Part shown: piece after piece, positions 15,233 through 23,376 of the stretch
How positions within the stretch are numbered: position 1 is the stretch's first letter
Layout of the letters: every line of letters begins with the position of its first letter
DNA from: an uncultured bacterium
Lineage (GTDB): Bacteria; Patescibacteriota; Dojkabacteria; SC72
Direction of reading: 5' to 3'
Assembly: GCA_903906305.1 (NCBI GenBank)
Contig: CAIVJR010000009.1
Location: 1 to 36,686, forward strand
Length of the DNA stretch: 36,686 bases
Notes under the pieces: generated by a model
Told to the model about the DNA's origin: nothing
The model's input: only the letters and a program-made list of their open reading frames with translations
The model's database searches: none
Made by a program: the position numbers and the translations under genes

Positions 15233-15535
15233 TTATATCAGAGCAAACTGAAATTCGACCTTGTTCTTCAATAGCAGCTTTTTGTTCTTATCTTTTGAAT
15301 AATTACGAAACAATGTTTTGAGATTTTCAATCTCTTCCATATTGTTCGTAGTTGGAACTGCATCTTCTATGCGAATCTCGTTTTCAAATACTTCAATTGC
15401 GAAGTTTTGGTGACGCGATATTTTGGCCGCATATAAGAGTATTTCCAGAAGGAAGGTGTCTTTGAGAAGAAATTCTTTCACCTCTTTTTGTGAGGTAAAT
15501 ACAACTTTCATACTAGTTGTTACTGGTTTTTCCAC
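15233..15535 (-). CDS. Small hypothetical protein, GTG start
   Basis: The 100-residue protein starts at GTG 15535 with AAGGAG about 8 nt upstream. This is one of few genes in the window with a classical Shine-Dalgarno, which supports the start. Sequence is mixed alpha/beta with a lysine-rich C-terminus (SKDKNKKLLLKNKVEF). No family is recognised and there is no membrane segment. It lies upstream of the hairpin-controlled gene on the same strand, so the two are probably co-transcribed. Confidence 0.6.
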   Translation of the reverse strand: MEKPVTTSMKVVFTSQKEVKEFLLKDTFLLEILLYAAKISRHQNFAIEVFENEIRIEDAVPTTNNMEEIENLKTLFRNYSKDKNKKLLLKNKVEFQFALI

Positions 15536-15596
15536 GACGTCTTCTCCTTTTTAAGAGCGATTTGTAAGAAGCCCCATTATACAACCTATAATATAT

Positions 15597-16361
15597 TTAT
15601 TTCAATCTATAATATTCAAATAGATATTGTCCCGCTATACCAGCATATTTACCAAAGTATTCTGTATACCATTTAGAAATATCTTCATTCTTAGTATATG
15701 GAACTTGGTATATATCCTTAGCTATGTTGTACATCCATCTATCTATTGGTACTGTATCTAAATATCCAAGTGAGTAGAGTAATATACAATCTGCAACCTT
15801 TGGACCTATACCTGGCATATCTATTAATACCTTTCTAATATCTTCCTTCTTGTTTGGTAATTGAATATCTGCGAGTAACTTAGATGTTTCCTTTAAGTAT
15901 GGTGCCCTATACCCAATACTAGCCTTTTTAAGGTCCTCTATGGGGGCTAAGGCTAATGATTTGGGTGTAGGGAAGGTATTGTGGTTAGTACCGAGAATTG
16001 GTGTTCCATACATCTGAGAAAGTACTCTAATACTTTTTCTAATGGATGGAATATTTTTGTTTGTAGCTAATATATATGAGGTAGTTGTTAGAAGGAAATC
16101 TTGTTTTAATACAGTGATATTTTTAATATGTTTTATTGCTTCATCTATATGTTTATCCTTATTAATCTCCTTCTTAATACTTTCATAGTCTAGATTATTA
16201 CCTAGATATTCATCCATATCTACATTCTCATTTATCTGGGTTATCTTTCCATTATCAATGATTATGAGGCCATTATGGGTAAAACCGTAGTATTTGTTAT
16301 CAATATAGTCCCAGTTAAAGGCTTGACCACCTAAGAGAGTTGTTTGAAGGTTTAGGTTCAT
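15597..16361 (-). CDS. ogg: 8-oxoguanine DNA glycosylase, OGG1 type
   Basis: The 254-residue HhH-GPD enzyme removes 8-oxoguanine and cleaves the abasic site. The N-terminal OGG domain has LLGGQAFNW (residues 9-17), matching the LxGGQsFrW motif. The helix-hairpin-helix DMPGIGPKVADC carries the catalytic lysine K188, and VPIDRWM carries the catalytic aspartate D207. Their 19-residue spacing equals that of human OGG1 K249/D268. The protein is shorter than human OGG1, as is usual in bacteria and archaea. ATG 16361 follows TATAAT by 5 nt, so the mRNA is probably leaderless. Confidence 0.92.
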   Translation of the reverse strand: MNLNLQTTLLGGQAFNWDYIDNKYYGFTHNGLIIIDNGKITQINENVDMDEYLGNNLDYESIKKEINKDKHIDEAIKHIKNITVLKQDFLLTTTSYILATNKNIPSIRKSIRVLSQMYGTPILGTNHNTFPTPKSLALAPIEDLKKASIGYRAPYLKETSKLLADIQLPNKKEDIRKVLIDMPGIGPKVADCILLYSLGYLDTVPIDRWMYNIAKDIYQVPYTKNEDISKWYTEYFGKYAGIAGQYLFEYYRLK

Positions 16362-16366
16362 GATTG

Positions 16367-16372
16367 ATTATA
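16367..16372 (-). promoter_or_regulatory. -10 box, leaderless ogg
   Basis: TATAAT on the minus strand ends 5 nt before the ATG. It lies just before the stop of the upstream HEAT gene, so ogg has its own start despite the tight spacing. Confidence 0.6.
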
Positions 16373-16376
16373 CATC

Positions 16377-17501
16377 CTACTTAATGTCATGGTTTTTGTT
16401 ATATGACTTTATTAATTCATTTCGAATATATCTTGCAACTTTCCTAACATCTGGATCATCATCTTCTAAAAGTAGATTCATGACAGCTAATCCTTCTTTG
16501 GTATTATGATAGTTTGGATTGTACAGTTGCCAATACATATCTAGTTTCCAATCGCTTAGGTAATTACGTGCTAGATCTCTGTTTAATTTCGTTTGGGATA
16601 CACTTGCCTTGAAAAGTGCTTTTGCAAAAGGAATATGCACAGAAGAAAAAGATTTAGCACAAACGTAGTTACTTTCAAAAGCCAACCAAAATTCTTTTCC
16701 ATTAATCATGTGGTTAAAGAGAAATTGTTGAACTTCTCGATCTTTTCTAACTAAGCTTCTGTTTTCAAAAAGTAAATATGTTAATCCAATATGAATCTCG
16801 GGATATTTTTTTACAGAGAATTTTACAAACTTATCAAAAACCTGTTTGGGAGTAGTGGTATCTGATACCAATGCTCTTAATGTTCCCATCCATTCTTTCC
16901 TAACATTCTTCGATCTATCTGTAACCATCTTCGTTACAACGTTTTCCATCAAATCACCATAATTATTTACATCTTCTCGACTAATTAACTCAACAGCCAT
17001 CCCTCTATTTTTAAATTTTTTGCTTGTTCGAAATTCTTCGATTATCGGCATGAGATATTTACCATATTTATGATGTACTTTTATTCTCTCAAATGCTAAA
17101 GAACTTACATATGGGTTTTCATCATTTAATGACTTCCTAATGAGGGGTAAGATCCTTGGATCTAGTGGGGTATATTTAAATCCAACTTGAAAGATACCAT
17201 TTAATGCTTCTTTTCGTACTCCGGGATGTTCGTCATCCATTGAGGGAATGAATATATCTATAGTTGGTACTTGCTCTGTATTCGTATCTTCATATTGCTT
17301 TGATGTCCACCACCTTGTTAGTGCTCTAACCGCATCTATTCGGACTTGTGGGTGAGGATGAGTTAAATATTCTTCTGGCATAGAATTTGTAGCAATTGCT
17401 ATCTTATCTAAAGCCTCTTGTAGAGTTAAAAAGTTGATAGATTCGTCCAATTGGGAAAGTATATTTTCAATTTCTATGGCAGAATTATCTGTTGGTTCCA
17501 T
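16377..17501 (-). CDS. HEAT-repeat protein
   Basis: The 374-residue protein is built of alpha-helical pairs of the HEAT type. Repeat signatures include HPHPQVRIDAVRAL, DEHPGVRKEALNGIFQVG, DENPYVSSLAFERI, DRSKNVRKEWMGTLRAL and DDDPDVRKVARYI. Such superhelices usually bind proteins or nucleic acid. I choose ATG 17501 rather than the in-frame TTG two codons before, since TATAAT ends 5 nt upstream of this ATG. It lies head to tail with ogg (15 nt gap). AlkD-type DNA glycosylases also have HEAT-like folds, but I do not see their characteristic residues, so a repair role is only suggested by position. Confidence 0.75.
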   Translation of the reverse strand: MEPTDNSAIEIENILSQLDESINFLTLQEALDKIAIATNSMPEEYLTHPHPQVRIDAVRALTRWWTSKQYEDTNTEQVPTIDIFIPSMDDEHPGVRKEALNGIFQVGFKYTPLDPRILPLIRKSLNDENPYVSSLAFERIKVHHKYGKYLMPIIEEFRTSKKFKNRGMAVELISREDVNNYGDLMENVVTKMVTDRSKNVRKEWMGTLRALVSDTTTPKQVFDKFVKFSVKKYPEIHIGLTYLLFENRSLVRKDREVQQFLFNHMINGKEFWLAFESNYVCAKSFSSVHIPFAKALFKASVSQTKLNRDLARNYLSDWKLDMYWQLYNPNYHNTKEGLAVMNLLLEDDDPDVRKVARYIRNELIKSYNKNHDIK

Positions 17502-17506
17502 TGTCA

Positions 17507-17512
17507 ATTATA
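17507..17512 (-). promoter_or_regulatory. -10 box, leaderless HEAT gene
   Basis: TATAAT on the minus strand ends 5 nt before ATG 17501. Confidence 0.6.
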
Positions 17513-17539
17513 CAACATAGTTATATATTATAAGTTATC

Positions 17540-18724
17540 ATGTCAGAACGAGATCCTGAATTACAACCAAACTCCAGTGATATTATATATTCTTCATTCG
17601 ACCAAGCCGAAATTGAAGAAAAGTATCATTGTAAAATAGATATGGATAGAGCTGAGCAAGTTCTTTCTGCTGCGCTTTCTGAATATACAGATCCTGAATT
17701 GGGCTTTTTTAAAGAAAAGAATCAAGCCGAAGAAGAATTTATAAATTTCCTTATTCAGAGAGGAGAAACAAAACAATTCATAACAACATTTGTCTTTTTA
17801 GCAAGCATGATAACCTTTGGATCGGATAGTCAGATATTCTACGATACTCTTGTAAGAAAGATAGGGCAGTACGAAACATATCGTTGGCTTTTTGTTCCTG
17901 AAGAGGTTTGTAAGAGTAAATTGTCTAGGAAGAAGAAAAAATGGGAGAAAATAAATGGAGGAACCACTCTTTTCCCTGAGATTTTTATCACAGATCAAAT
18001 GTACAATGAACCAGAAGCTAATGGATTCTTCCCTCACGATGAAGACGCATTAGATTTCAACAAGGAATGGGAGAAGTATATTGAACCACATGGCCGACAG
18101 GGAGATGCAATGATTGGTTGGTATCATAATTGTTGTATTTTACATAAAAGTTATCATGACAATATTTTTGAATATTTTAATGCACATAATAATGATGCAG
18201 AGGAGATTCATAAAGCATTGATTTTTAAACCAGGGGGAAAAACATCAAATAAAGAGTTCAAAAGATTTGAAAAAAAATTAGCTTCCCTATTTCTTCAATG
18301 GGTTGGGAGGTACGAGCTATATCCACTAAGTAATCTAGATGAATTTGGGTTACCTATCGATCTCCATTTGTGTCGAATTGCTATTCAAACGGGAATTATT
18401 GATTGTCAGATCGACCTTCCTAGGAAAACTCTTGCCTATGAGGTATTTTGGCCGGTTGTAAACCATTTGTGTAAAAAGAATAAAGAGAAAGGATGGAGAC
18501 CTGCTGCTGTGTCAGAAGCTCTGTGGGTTATTGGGAGTAGAGGATGTACTCCAGATCAAACCGCATTGGCACCATATTATACCTGTCCATTAAAAACAAA
18601 ATGTAAGGGTGCTATAAGAAAATTAGATAATGATGATGCTTTTTATCCTAGCCTTGAAACAATTAAAAAAAATAAAAAGATTAATGTATGGGGAGATTAC
18701 AAAGAACTTCCATCTGGGAGTTGA
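17540..18724 (+). CDS. Putative helix-hairpin-helix DNA-glycosylase-related protein
   Basis: The 394-residue protein is not a member I can name, but its C-terminal half resembles HhH-GPD base-excision enzymes. GLPIDLHLCRIAIQTGIID (from residue 270) has the form P-[VI]-D-x-H-x-x-R...G that carries the catalytic Asp (D274). ALWVIGSRGC...TCPLKTKC (328-355) resembles the C-terminal cysteine cluster of Nth and MutY. Only three cysteines (336, 349, 355) fit instead of four in C-x6-C-x2-C-x5-C, and no lysine sits 19 residues before D274, so it may be monofunctional or only structurally related. The N-terminus is helical and charged. The gene is divergent from the HEAT/ogg pair and ends with TGA. Confidence 0.45.
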   Translation: MSERDPELQPNSSDIIYSSFDQAEIEEKYHCKIDMDRAEQVLSAALSEYTDPELGFFKEKNQAEEEFINFLIQRGETKQFITTFVFLASMITFGSDSQIFYDTLVRKIGQYETYRWLFVPEEVCKSKLSRKKKKWEKINGGTTLFPEIFITDQMYNEPEANGFFPHDEDALDFNKEWEKYIEPHGRQGDAMIGWYHNCCILHKSYHDNIFEYFNAHNNDAEEIHKALIFKPGGKTSNKEFKRFEKKLASLFLQWVGRYELYPLSNLDEFGLPIDLHLCRIAIQTGIIDCQIDLPRKTLAYEVFWPVVNHLCKKNKEKGWRPAAVSEALWVIGSRGCTPDQTALAPYYTCPLKTKCKGAIRKLDNDDAFYPSLETIKKNKKINVWGDYKELPSGS

Positions 18725-18783
18725 TGTAAATAATTATTAGTTATAAGATAGAACAAGCCCCGATATACTTTAAATAGAAAAAT

Positions 18784-19920
18784 ATGCCAGAAAAGTTCTA
18801 TATTGAACAAGCAGAACAAATATTTCCAGTAGAGCGATATAATAACTTGCGTGAATTCATTGAGACAGCATCTCCAGATGTTATGCGTACCGCTTATTTC
18901 CATGTTCCTACAGAATTGTTTTATGAGGTAGAGAACATTCGTCCATATAATCAACAACAGATCGCGGATTTAGCAGAAAGCATAAAAGCCGAGGGACAGT
19001 TGCAGGCAGGGATTGCAGACTTATGTACTAATGATGATGGTACTTTTCAGCTCAGGATAATTGCAGGGAAGCATAGAAAAAAGGCGATAGAGAAAATAAA
19101 TTTTGAAAAAGAACCCGGAGAACCTGTTACCTTCTTCGAAGTGAGACTTTTTGACAAGCAATTGTCTGCTCGCGAAATTATTAATATTCAAATGGCAGAA
19201 AACTTACAAGAAAAGATGACTCCTGCTCAAGACGCAGTAGTTATAGAATCTATGTGGCAAGAGTATATGGTAAACAAGGGTTTCGAAAAAGAGGTTGCCA
19301 AGGTTAAAGAATTCGCAGCTCAAATAAGTAGAAGTGTAGATGTGGTTAAGGATGCAATCAAATATATAACTGAAATTGATGAAAAAGTTCAGAAGTTGGT
19401 TGATAATAAAATAATCCCATATTCAATGGCTTTGTTGTTATGTGGAATTTCAAAAGAAGAAAGAGGTTTTGGCGTTTCAGATCAACTTAGATATGCCCAA
19501 ACATTCTTTATGAAAAAATTCACAGTAAAGCAAGCAAGAGAATATTTAAAAAATCGAAAAATGAAAGTGGATGAAAGTAAAATGGAACTTGAGCAAGAAA
19601 GCGCCCAGCTTACTTTTGAGGAAAATGAAGATGAAGCTATTCTTAAAGATCATATTCTAAGTTTGCATTATGCTTCAGGAATGAAGGTGAGGGAAAATGC
19701 GCTTTGGTTTGTAAAGGCTGTCCGAATGATTAAATTACTAAATAATGAAGAAATCGAAGCGAAGTTCTCGGCAGGTATTCAGAAAACGATGGGAAATTTA
19801 GGTTTTTCAATTATTGATTTCAAAAAAGATTTAGAACCTTTAATTTCAGATGAAGATTATCAATTTGTTTTTGGGGAAAATAAAGGAACTGTACTGGATT
19901 TAGAATTCAAAAAGGAGTAA
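18784..19920 (+). CDS. ParB/Spo0J-like nuclease-domain protein
   Basis: The 378-residue protein has an N-terminal ParB/sulfiredoxin-like domain: IRPYNQQQIADLAESIKAEG, then IIAGKHRKKAI in place of the GERRxRA box, and IQMAENLQEKMTPAQDA, the classical ENLxRxxLxPxExA region. A helix-turn-helix-like helical segment follows (VAKVKEFAAQISRSVDVVKDAI), then a charged helical C-terminus. ParB proteins bind CTP and DNA and work in partitioning, and related proteins act as regulators. No parA lies in the window, so it may be an orphan. It follows the glycosylase-related gene by 59 nt, with TATACT about 20 nt before ATG. Confidence 0.8.
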   Translation: MPEKFYIEQAEQIFPVERYNNLREFIETASPDVMRTAYFHVPTELFYEVENIRPYNQQQIADLAESIKAEGQLQAGIADLCTNDDGTFQLRIIAGKHRKKAIEKINFEKEPGEPVTFFEVRLFDKQLSAREIINIQMAENLQEKMTPAQDAVVIESMWQEYMVNKGFEKEVAKVKEFAAQISRSVDVVKDAIKYITEIDEKVQKLVDNKIIPYSMALLLCGISKEERGFGVSDQLRYAQTFFMKKFTVKQAREYLKNRKMKVDESKMELEQESAQLTFEENEDEAILKDHILSLHYASGMKVRENALWFVKAVRMIKLLNNEEIEAKFSAGIQKTMGNLGFSIIDFKKDLEPLISDEDYQFVFGENKGTVLDLEFKKE

Positions 19921-19960
19921 AAATCTATATTTTTATTCCCATTTCATATATCATATAAAT

Positions 19961-20395
19961 ATGAAATCATTAATCATCTATGACTCCTTCTTTGGTAATA
20001 CCAAATTACTTGCTGAAACCATCGGTAAAGAATTCGGCAATGATACCAAAGTCCTACATGTTTCTGATTTCAAACAAGAAGATCTAAAAGGAATCAGCCT
20101 ATTAATTGTTGGTAGCCCAATCTTAGGTTGGAGACCATCAGAAAAAACAACAGCCTTCCTTATGAGTTTTGGTAAGGACCAGTTAAAAGGTATTAGAGTA
20201 GCAACCTTCGATACAAGAGTTAAACTATTCTTCCATGGTGATGCAACCAAGAAAATGTCCGAAATGCTTTCAAATCTAGGAGCTGAAGTCATAGTTGAAC
20301 CCAACTGGTTCATAGTGACTGGTAAGGAAGGACCTTTAGCAGAAGGCGAACTAGAAAGAGCAAAAGAGTGGGCTAACCAGATAAAGGACCTCTAA
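19961..20395 (+). CDS. Flavodoxin-family protein
   Basis: The 144-residue protein has the flavodoxin fold. MKSLIIYDSFFGNTKLLAETI is the first strand and the FMN-phosphate loop (S-x-x-G-N-T), followed by LLIVGSPILGWRPSEKT and a later VATFDTRVK strand. It is short, with no iron-sulfur or metallo-beta-lactamase domain attached, so it should be a small electron carrier or FMN-binding protein. Redox partner unknown. ATG 19961 follows an AT-rich promoter-like tract. Confidence 0.85.
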   Translation: MKSLIIYDSFFGNTKLLAETIGKEFGNDTKVLHVSDFKQEDLKGISLLIVGSPILGWRPSEKTTAFLMSFGKDQLKGIRVATFDTRVKLFFHGDATKKMSEMLSNLGAEVIVEPNWFIVTGKEGPLAEGELERAKEWANQIKDL

Positions 20396-20444
20396 TCATC
20401 TTCCATTGCATAACATATTAGAATCTAATACAATATCCCCTGTT

Positions 20445-21206
20445 ATGAAAAACGAAACAATAATAGAAGTAAAAAATTTAGTAAAGAAATATGGAGATTT
20501 TACCGCGGTAAAAGGTATCTCATTTGAGGTATATGAAGGAGAAATCTTCGGTCTTCTTGGACCTAATGGAGCAGGTAAAACTACAACATTTGAGATAATG
20601 GAAACACTCAAGGATGAAACTGATGGTGATGTCATAATCTCTGGATATTCCATAAACAAGGAAGCAGAGAAGATAAAGACTATTATCGGAGTTCAACTTC
20701 AAGCGGCTGGATTCCCTGAAAGATTAACACTTAGAGAACTCATAGATCTGTTTGCATCTTTGTATGATGTAAAAGTAGATTCCATTGAGCTATTAAAGAA
20801 AGTACAACTAGGAGACAAGGTTAAATCATATGTAAAAGATCTTTCCGGTGGACAAAAACAACGATTCTCCATAGCTACAACATTGGTAAATAAACCAGAG
20901 GTCATATTTCTTGATGAACCTTCTACTGGTTTAGATCCACAGGCAAGATTAAACCTTTGGGGATTAATTAGGGAGATTAGAGATAGTGGTACAACAGTAG
21001 TCATAACTACTCACTTCATGGATGAGGCCGAATTGCTTTGTGACAGAGTAGCTGTAATGGATGAAGGAAATATATTACAGATTGGTACTCCCGATGAATT
21101 GATAAATACACTTTTGAAGAAGGGTTTCAAACGAGAGAAGCTAGAAAAATTAGCTACATTAGAAGACGTATTTTTAGATTTAACAGGTAAAGCATTAAGA
21201 GAATAA
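20445..21206 (+). CDS. ABC-2 type transporter, ATP-binding subunit
   Basis: The 253-residue ATPase powers the permease encoded 1 nt downstream. Walker A is GPNGAGKTTT, the signature is LSGGQKQRFSIA, Walker B is VIFLDEPSTGLDP, and the H-loop is VVITTHFMDEAE. The DrrA/CcmA-like arrangement is typical of drug, lipid or polysaccharide exporters. I prefer ATG 20445 (MKNETIIEV) to an in-frame TTG at 20406, since conserved sequence begins only there. The direction of transport is probably export, from family. Confidence 0.95.
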   Translation: MKNETIIEVKNLVKKYGDFTAVKGISFEVYEGEIFGLLGPNGAGKTTTFEIMETLKDETDGDVIISGYSINKEAEKIKTIIGVQLQAAGFPERLTLRELIDLFASLYDVKVDSIELLKKVQLGDKVKSYVKDLSGGQKQRFSIATTLVNKPEVIFLDEPSTGLDPQARLNLWGLIREIRDSGTTVVITTHFMDEAELLCDRVAVMDEGNILQIGTPDELINTLLKKGFKREKLEKLATLEDVFLDLTGKALRE

Positions 21207-21207
21207 T

Positions 21208-22341
21208 ATGGTAAACAAAAAAGATATTAAAAAACCAAGACAATTTGTAGCATTTCTAGCCATGACTAAGGCTAGTGTATTGATGTCATTAAGAAATCCT
21301 ACATCATTGTTCTTTAATTTCCTCTTTCCATTCATATTCATTACCATATTCGGGTTATTAAACTGGGAGAATGCAAAATTTGATCTTGTTGTTAAACCTA
21401 ATTCAATGAAGACTGGGATAGTGTATGAGGCATTACAAAAGGTTGATGCTTTAAATTTGGTTACAGACAAGAGTGAGGCGGATATTCAAGATGGGTTAAA
21501 GAAAGGGCAGGTGGCCGTAGCTTTGGATATTCAGGAATCTGGATCTGTAAATATTGCTCCTGGTGTGGATATGCCAGTATATGATGTTCATCTAGAGAGT
21601 TCTGCTGGGGCTCCACAAGCGGCTAACTCCATTACTTCCATTGTTAATGCTGTGATTGGTCAGATTAATACTAGCGTGACTCAGAATGCTCCTAAAATTG
21701 TGAATGAAACATTCAGTGTAATAGAGGGACGAAAATATAGTCAGATAGATTTTATACTTCCAGGGCAGTTAGCTTTTGCACTTTTGACTAATGCATTATT
21801 CGGGATTTCATTTACCTTGATGATGTTCAAGAAGAATTTAATATTGAAGAGATATTTTGCGACTCCTGTTAAAAAGATTAATATTCTGGGTGCGGAAGTT
21901 ACAAGCAAAGCCTTGATAGCTATCTTCCAGTCTGCAATTATTATTGCGTTCGGGTATTTCTTATTTGATTTTACACTTGCCAATGGTTGGGTTACAGTAT
22001 TTAGTATGTTAACCCTTTCCTTGGTTGGAATTTTTGTATTTCTGTCATTGGGCTTGTTAATTGTATCGATTGCTAAGAATGAGGATTCACTAACTCCTTT
22101 AGCTCAATTATTTATGATGCCTCAGTTATTCCTCTCGGGAGCTTTCTTCCCAATTGAAAACTTCCCTAAATTTATTCAACCTATTGCTCATGTTCTACCT
22201 ATGACTTTACTGAATGAAGCTTTTAAGAAGGTTGCATTTGAGGGTGTTGCTTTGAGTGCTACATTACCACAGATAGGGGGATTGTTAGCATGGGGAGTTG
22301 GTATATATATCCTTGTATTGATATTGTTTAAGTGGGAATAG
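21208..22341 (+). CDS. ABC-2 type transporter, permease subunit
   Basis: The 377-residue membrane protein begins 1 nt after the ATPase stop. A first helix at about residues 27-48 (PTSLFFNFLFPFIFITIFGLL) is followed by a large extracytoplasmic domain. From about residue 180 come five hydrophobic helices, including LAFALLTNALFGISFTLMMF and the conserved loop MPQLFLSGAFFPIENFP with VLPMTLLNEAFK, a hallmark of ABC-2 permeases. Two copies should join two ATPases. The substrate cannot be told. Confidence 0.92.
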   Translation: MVNKKDIKKPRQFVAFLAMTKASVLMSLRNPTSLFFNFLFPFIFITIFGLLNWENAKFDLVVKPNSMKTGIVYEALQKVDALNLVTDKSEADIQDGLKKGQVAVALDIQESGSVNIAPGVDMPVYDVHLESSAGAPQAANSITSIVNAVIGQINTSVTQNAPKIVNETFSVIEGRKYSQIDFILPGQLAFALLTNALFGISFTLMMFKKNLILKRYFATPVKKINILGAEVTSKALIAIFQSAIIIAFGYFLFDFTLANGWVTVFSMLTLSLVGIFVFLSLGLLIVSIAKNEDSLTPLAQLFMMPQLFLSGAFFPIENFPKFIQPIAHVLPMTLLNEAFKKVAFEGVALSATLPQIGGLLAWGVGIYILVLILFKWE

Positions 22342-22347
22342 TTCTCC

Positions 22348-22650
22348 TTAACCTCTCTTTTCTCCACATCCTGTTTCTGGATATTCTTCACAGAGTGCTC
22401 TAGACCATTCTGTATAGAAATGACACATTTGTTTTTCATCAGTAGAATATGGGATTTCAAGTATAGCCCATATATGGTTTTCTTGAATTATTTCTGGTTC
22501 TAATCCAAACAATGCAGCTATATTGGGATCGGTGATTATGGATATATCCTTAAATTCTGAATCTTCCTTATCAATTAACACTGATAGTACTTCAAGATAT
22601 TCAGGGGAGAGGGTACAGGAGATATACCGTGGGTTTGGAATATCTGTCAC
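22348..22650 (-). CDS. Small hypothetical protein
   Basis: The 100-residue product is soluble and acidic and has no recognised family. It starts with GTG at 22650 (MTDIPNPRY) and ends 6 nt from the convergent permease stop. Composition, with few repeats and ordinary codon use, makes it a plausible gene. No Shine-Dalgarno is visible. Cysteines in the C-terminal part (MCHF, ALCEE, TGCGE) could bind a metal, which is speculative. Confidence 0.5.
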   Translation of the reverse strand: MTDIPNPRYISCTLSPEYLEVLSVLIDKEDSEFKDISIITDPNIAALFGLEPEIIQENHIWAILEIPYSTDEKQMCHFYTEWSRALCEEYPETGCGEKRG

Positions 22651-22731
22651 TATTTGTTTTGTAGTATTTTGATATCCATATTTCTAACAGTACAGGTAAG
22701 GGAGTGGGGTGTCAATGAAGAGAAAAGTTTG

Positions 22732-22737
22732 TATAAT
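22732..22737 (+). promoter_or_regulatory. -10 box, leaderless PQ-loop gene
   Basis: TATAAT ends 7 nt before ATG 22745. It favours this ATG over upstream in-frame starts at 22709 and 22715. Confidence 0.5.
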
Positions 22738-22744
22738 GGAATCT

Positions 22745-23320
22745 ATGAAATCTATAGTAGCAATCATAGCTATTGTTATAGCAATAGTAGGATATATTCC
22801 ATATATTAGGGACTGTATAAAAGGTACGACCAAGCCTCATGTTATTAGTTGGTTTACATGGGCATTAGTGTCATTTATTGCATTTGGAATTCAGTTGCTA
22901 AACAAGGGTGGGGATGGATCATATATCAATCTCGTAATGGGAATTTTATGTACTATTGTATTTTTCTTTGGGCTGAAAAATGGTACTAAGAACATTACTA
23001 AAACAGACTGGGTGGCTTTTAGTTTAGCTATTGTAGCTATCATTCTATGGTTAATTGTTAAACAACCTTTGATATCTATTATACTTGTCGTATTTATTGA
23101 TTTTATGTCCTTCCTTCCTACATTGTTAAAGGGTTGGAGGAAACCTTGGTCTGAAACAATCGTTACATTTGGTGTAAGTGCTATAAAGAATGGGTTATCT
23201 ATATATGCTTTGAGTACATATTCTCTAGTAAACATATTATTCCCTGCATATAGCTTTATAGCTTGTACATACTTTGTAATAGTATTAATACTAAGAAGAA
23301 AAATCGTTAAAAAAGAATAG
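22745..23320 (+). CDS. PQ-loop/SWEET-like membrane protein
   Basis: The protein is about 191 residues with roughly seven hydrophobic helices. Its start GYIPYIRDCIKGTTKPHVISW resembles the PQ-loop type region of SemiSWEET-like small transporters, and DFMSFLPTLLKGWRKPW looks like a second copy of the same motif. Such proteins move sugars or amino acids. The frame is open back to GTG 22709. ATG 22745 is chosen because it is 7 nt after TATAAT and directly begins the first helix. Substrate unknown. Confidence 0.7.
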   Translation: MKSIVAIIAIVIAIVGYIPYIRDCIKGTTKPHVISWFTWALVSFIAFGIQLLNKGGDGSYINLVMGILCTIVFFFGLKNGTKNITKTDWVAFSLAIVAIILWLIVKQPLISIILVVFIDFMSFLPTLLKGWRKPWSETIVTFGVSAIKNGLSIYALSTYSLVNILFPAYSFIACTYFVIVLILRRKIVKKE

Positions 23321-23326
23321 TTCTTT

Positions 23327-23373
23327 AGGGTGCCCGATATATCTTCTTTCGAAGAAAATATCGGGACACCCCT
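23327..23373 (+). terminator. Long hairpin between convergent genes
   Basis: GGGTG, CCCGATAT and TCTTC (from 23328) pair with GAAGA, ATATCGGG and CACCC around a TTTC loop, with small mismatches. It fills the 56-nt space between the convergent PQ-loop and MFS genes. There is no strong U tract next to it on either strand, so it may act as a bidirectional or 3'-end-stabilising hairpin. Confidence 0.55.
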
Positions 23374-23376
23374 CAT

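Noticed and set aside
15065-15321. Plus-strand ORFs over the two small minus-strand genes
   Set aside because: Cysteine- and phenylalanine-rich shadow sequences without start signals. The GTG gene opposite has a good ribosome site.
16377-17501. AlkD-type DNA glycosylase
   Set aside because: HEAT-like repeats are present but the length and conserved residues of AlkD are not recognised, so I kept HEAT-repeat protein.
17540-18724. Reassigned TGA codon as in Gracilibacteria or Absconditabacteria
   Set aside because: TGA ends this gene normally, and the long conserved genes contain no internal TGA.
23327-23373. Transposon or attachment-site inverted repeat
   Set aside because: It is a single hairpin between convergent stops with no transposase or flanking duplication.
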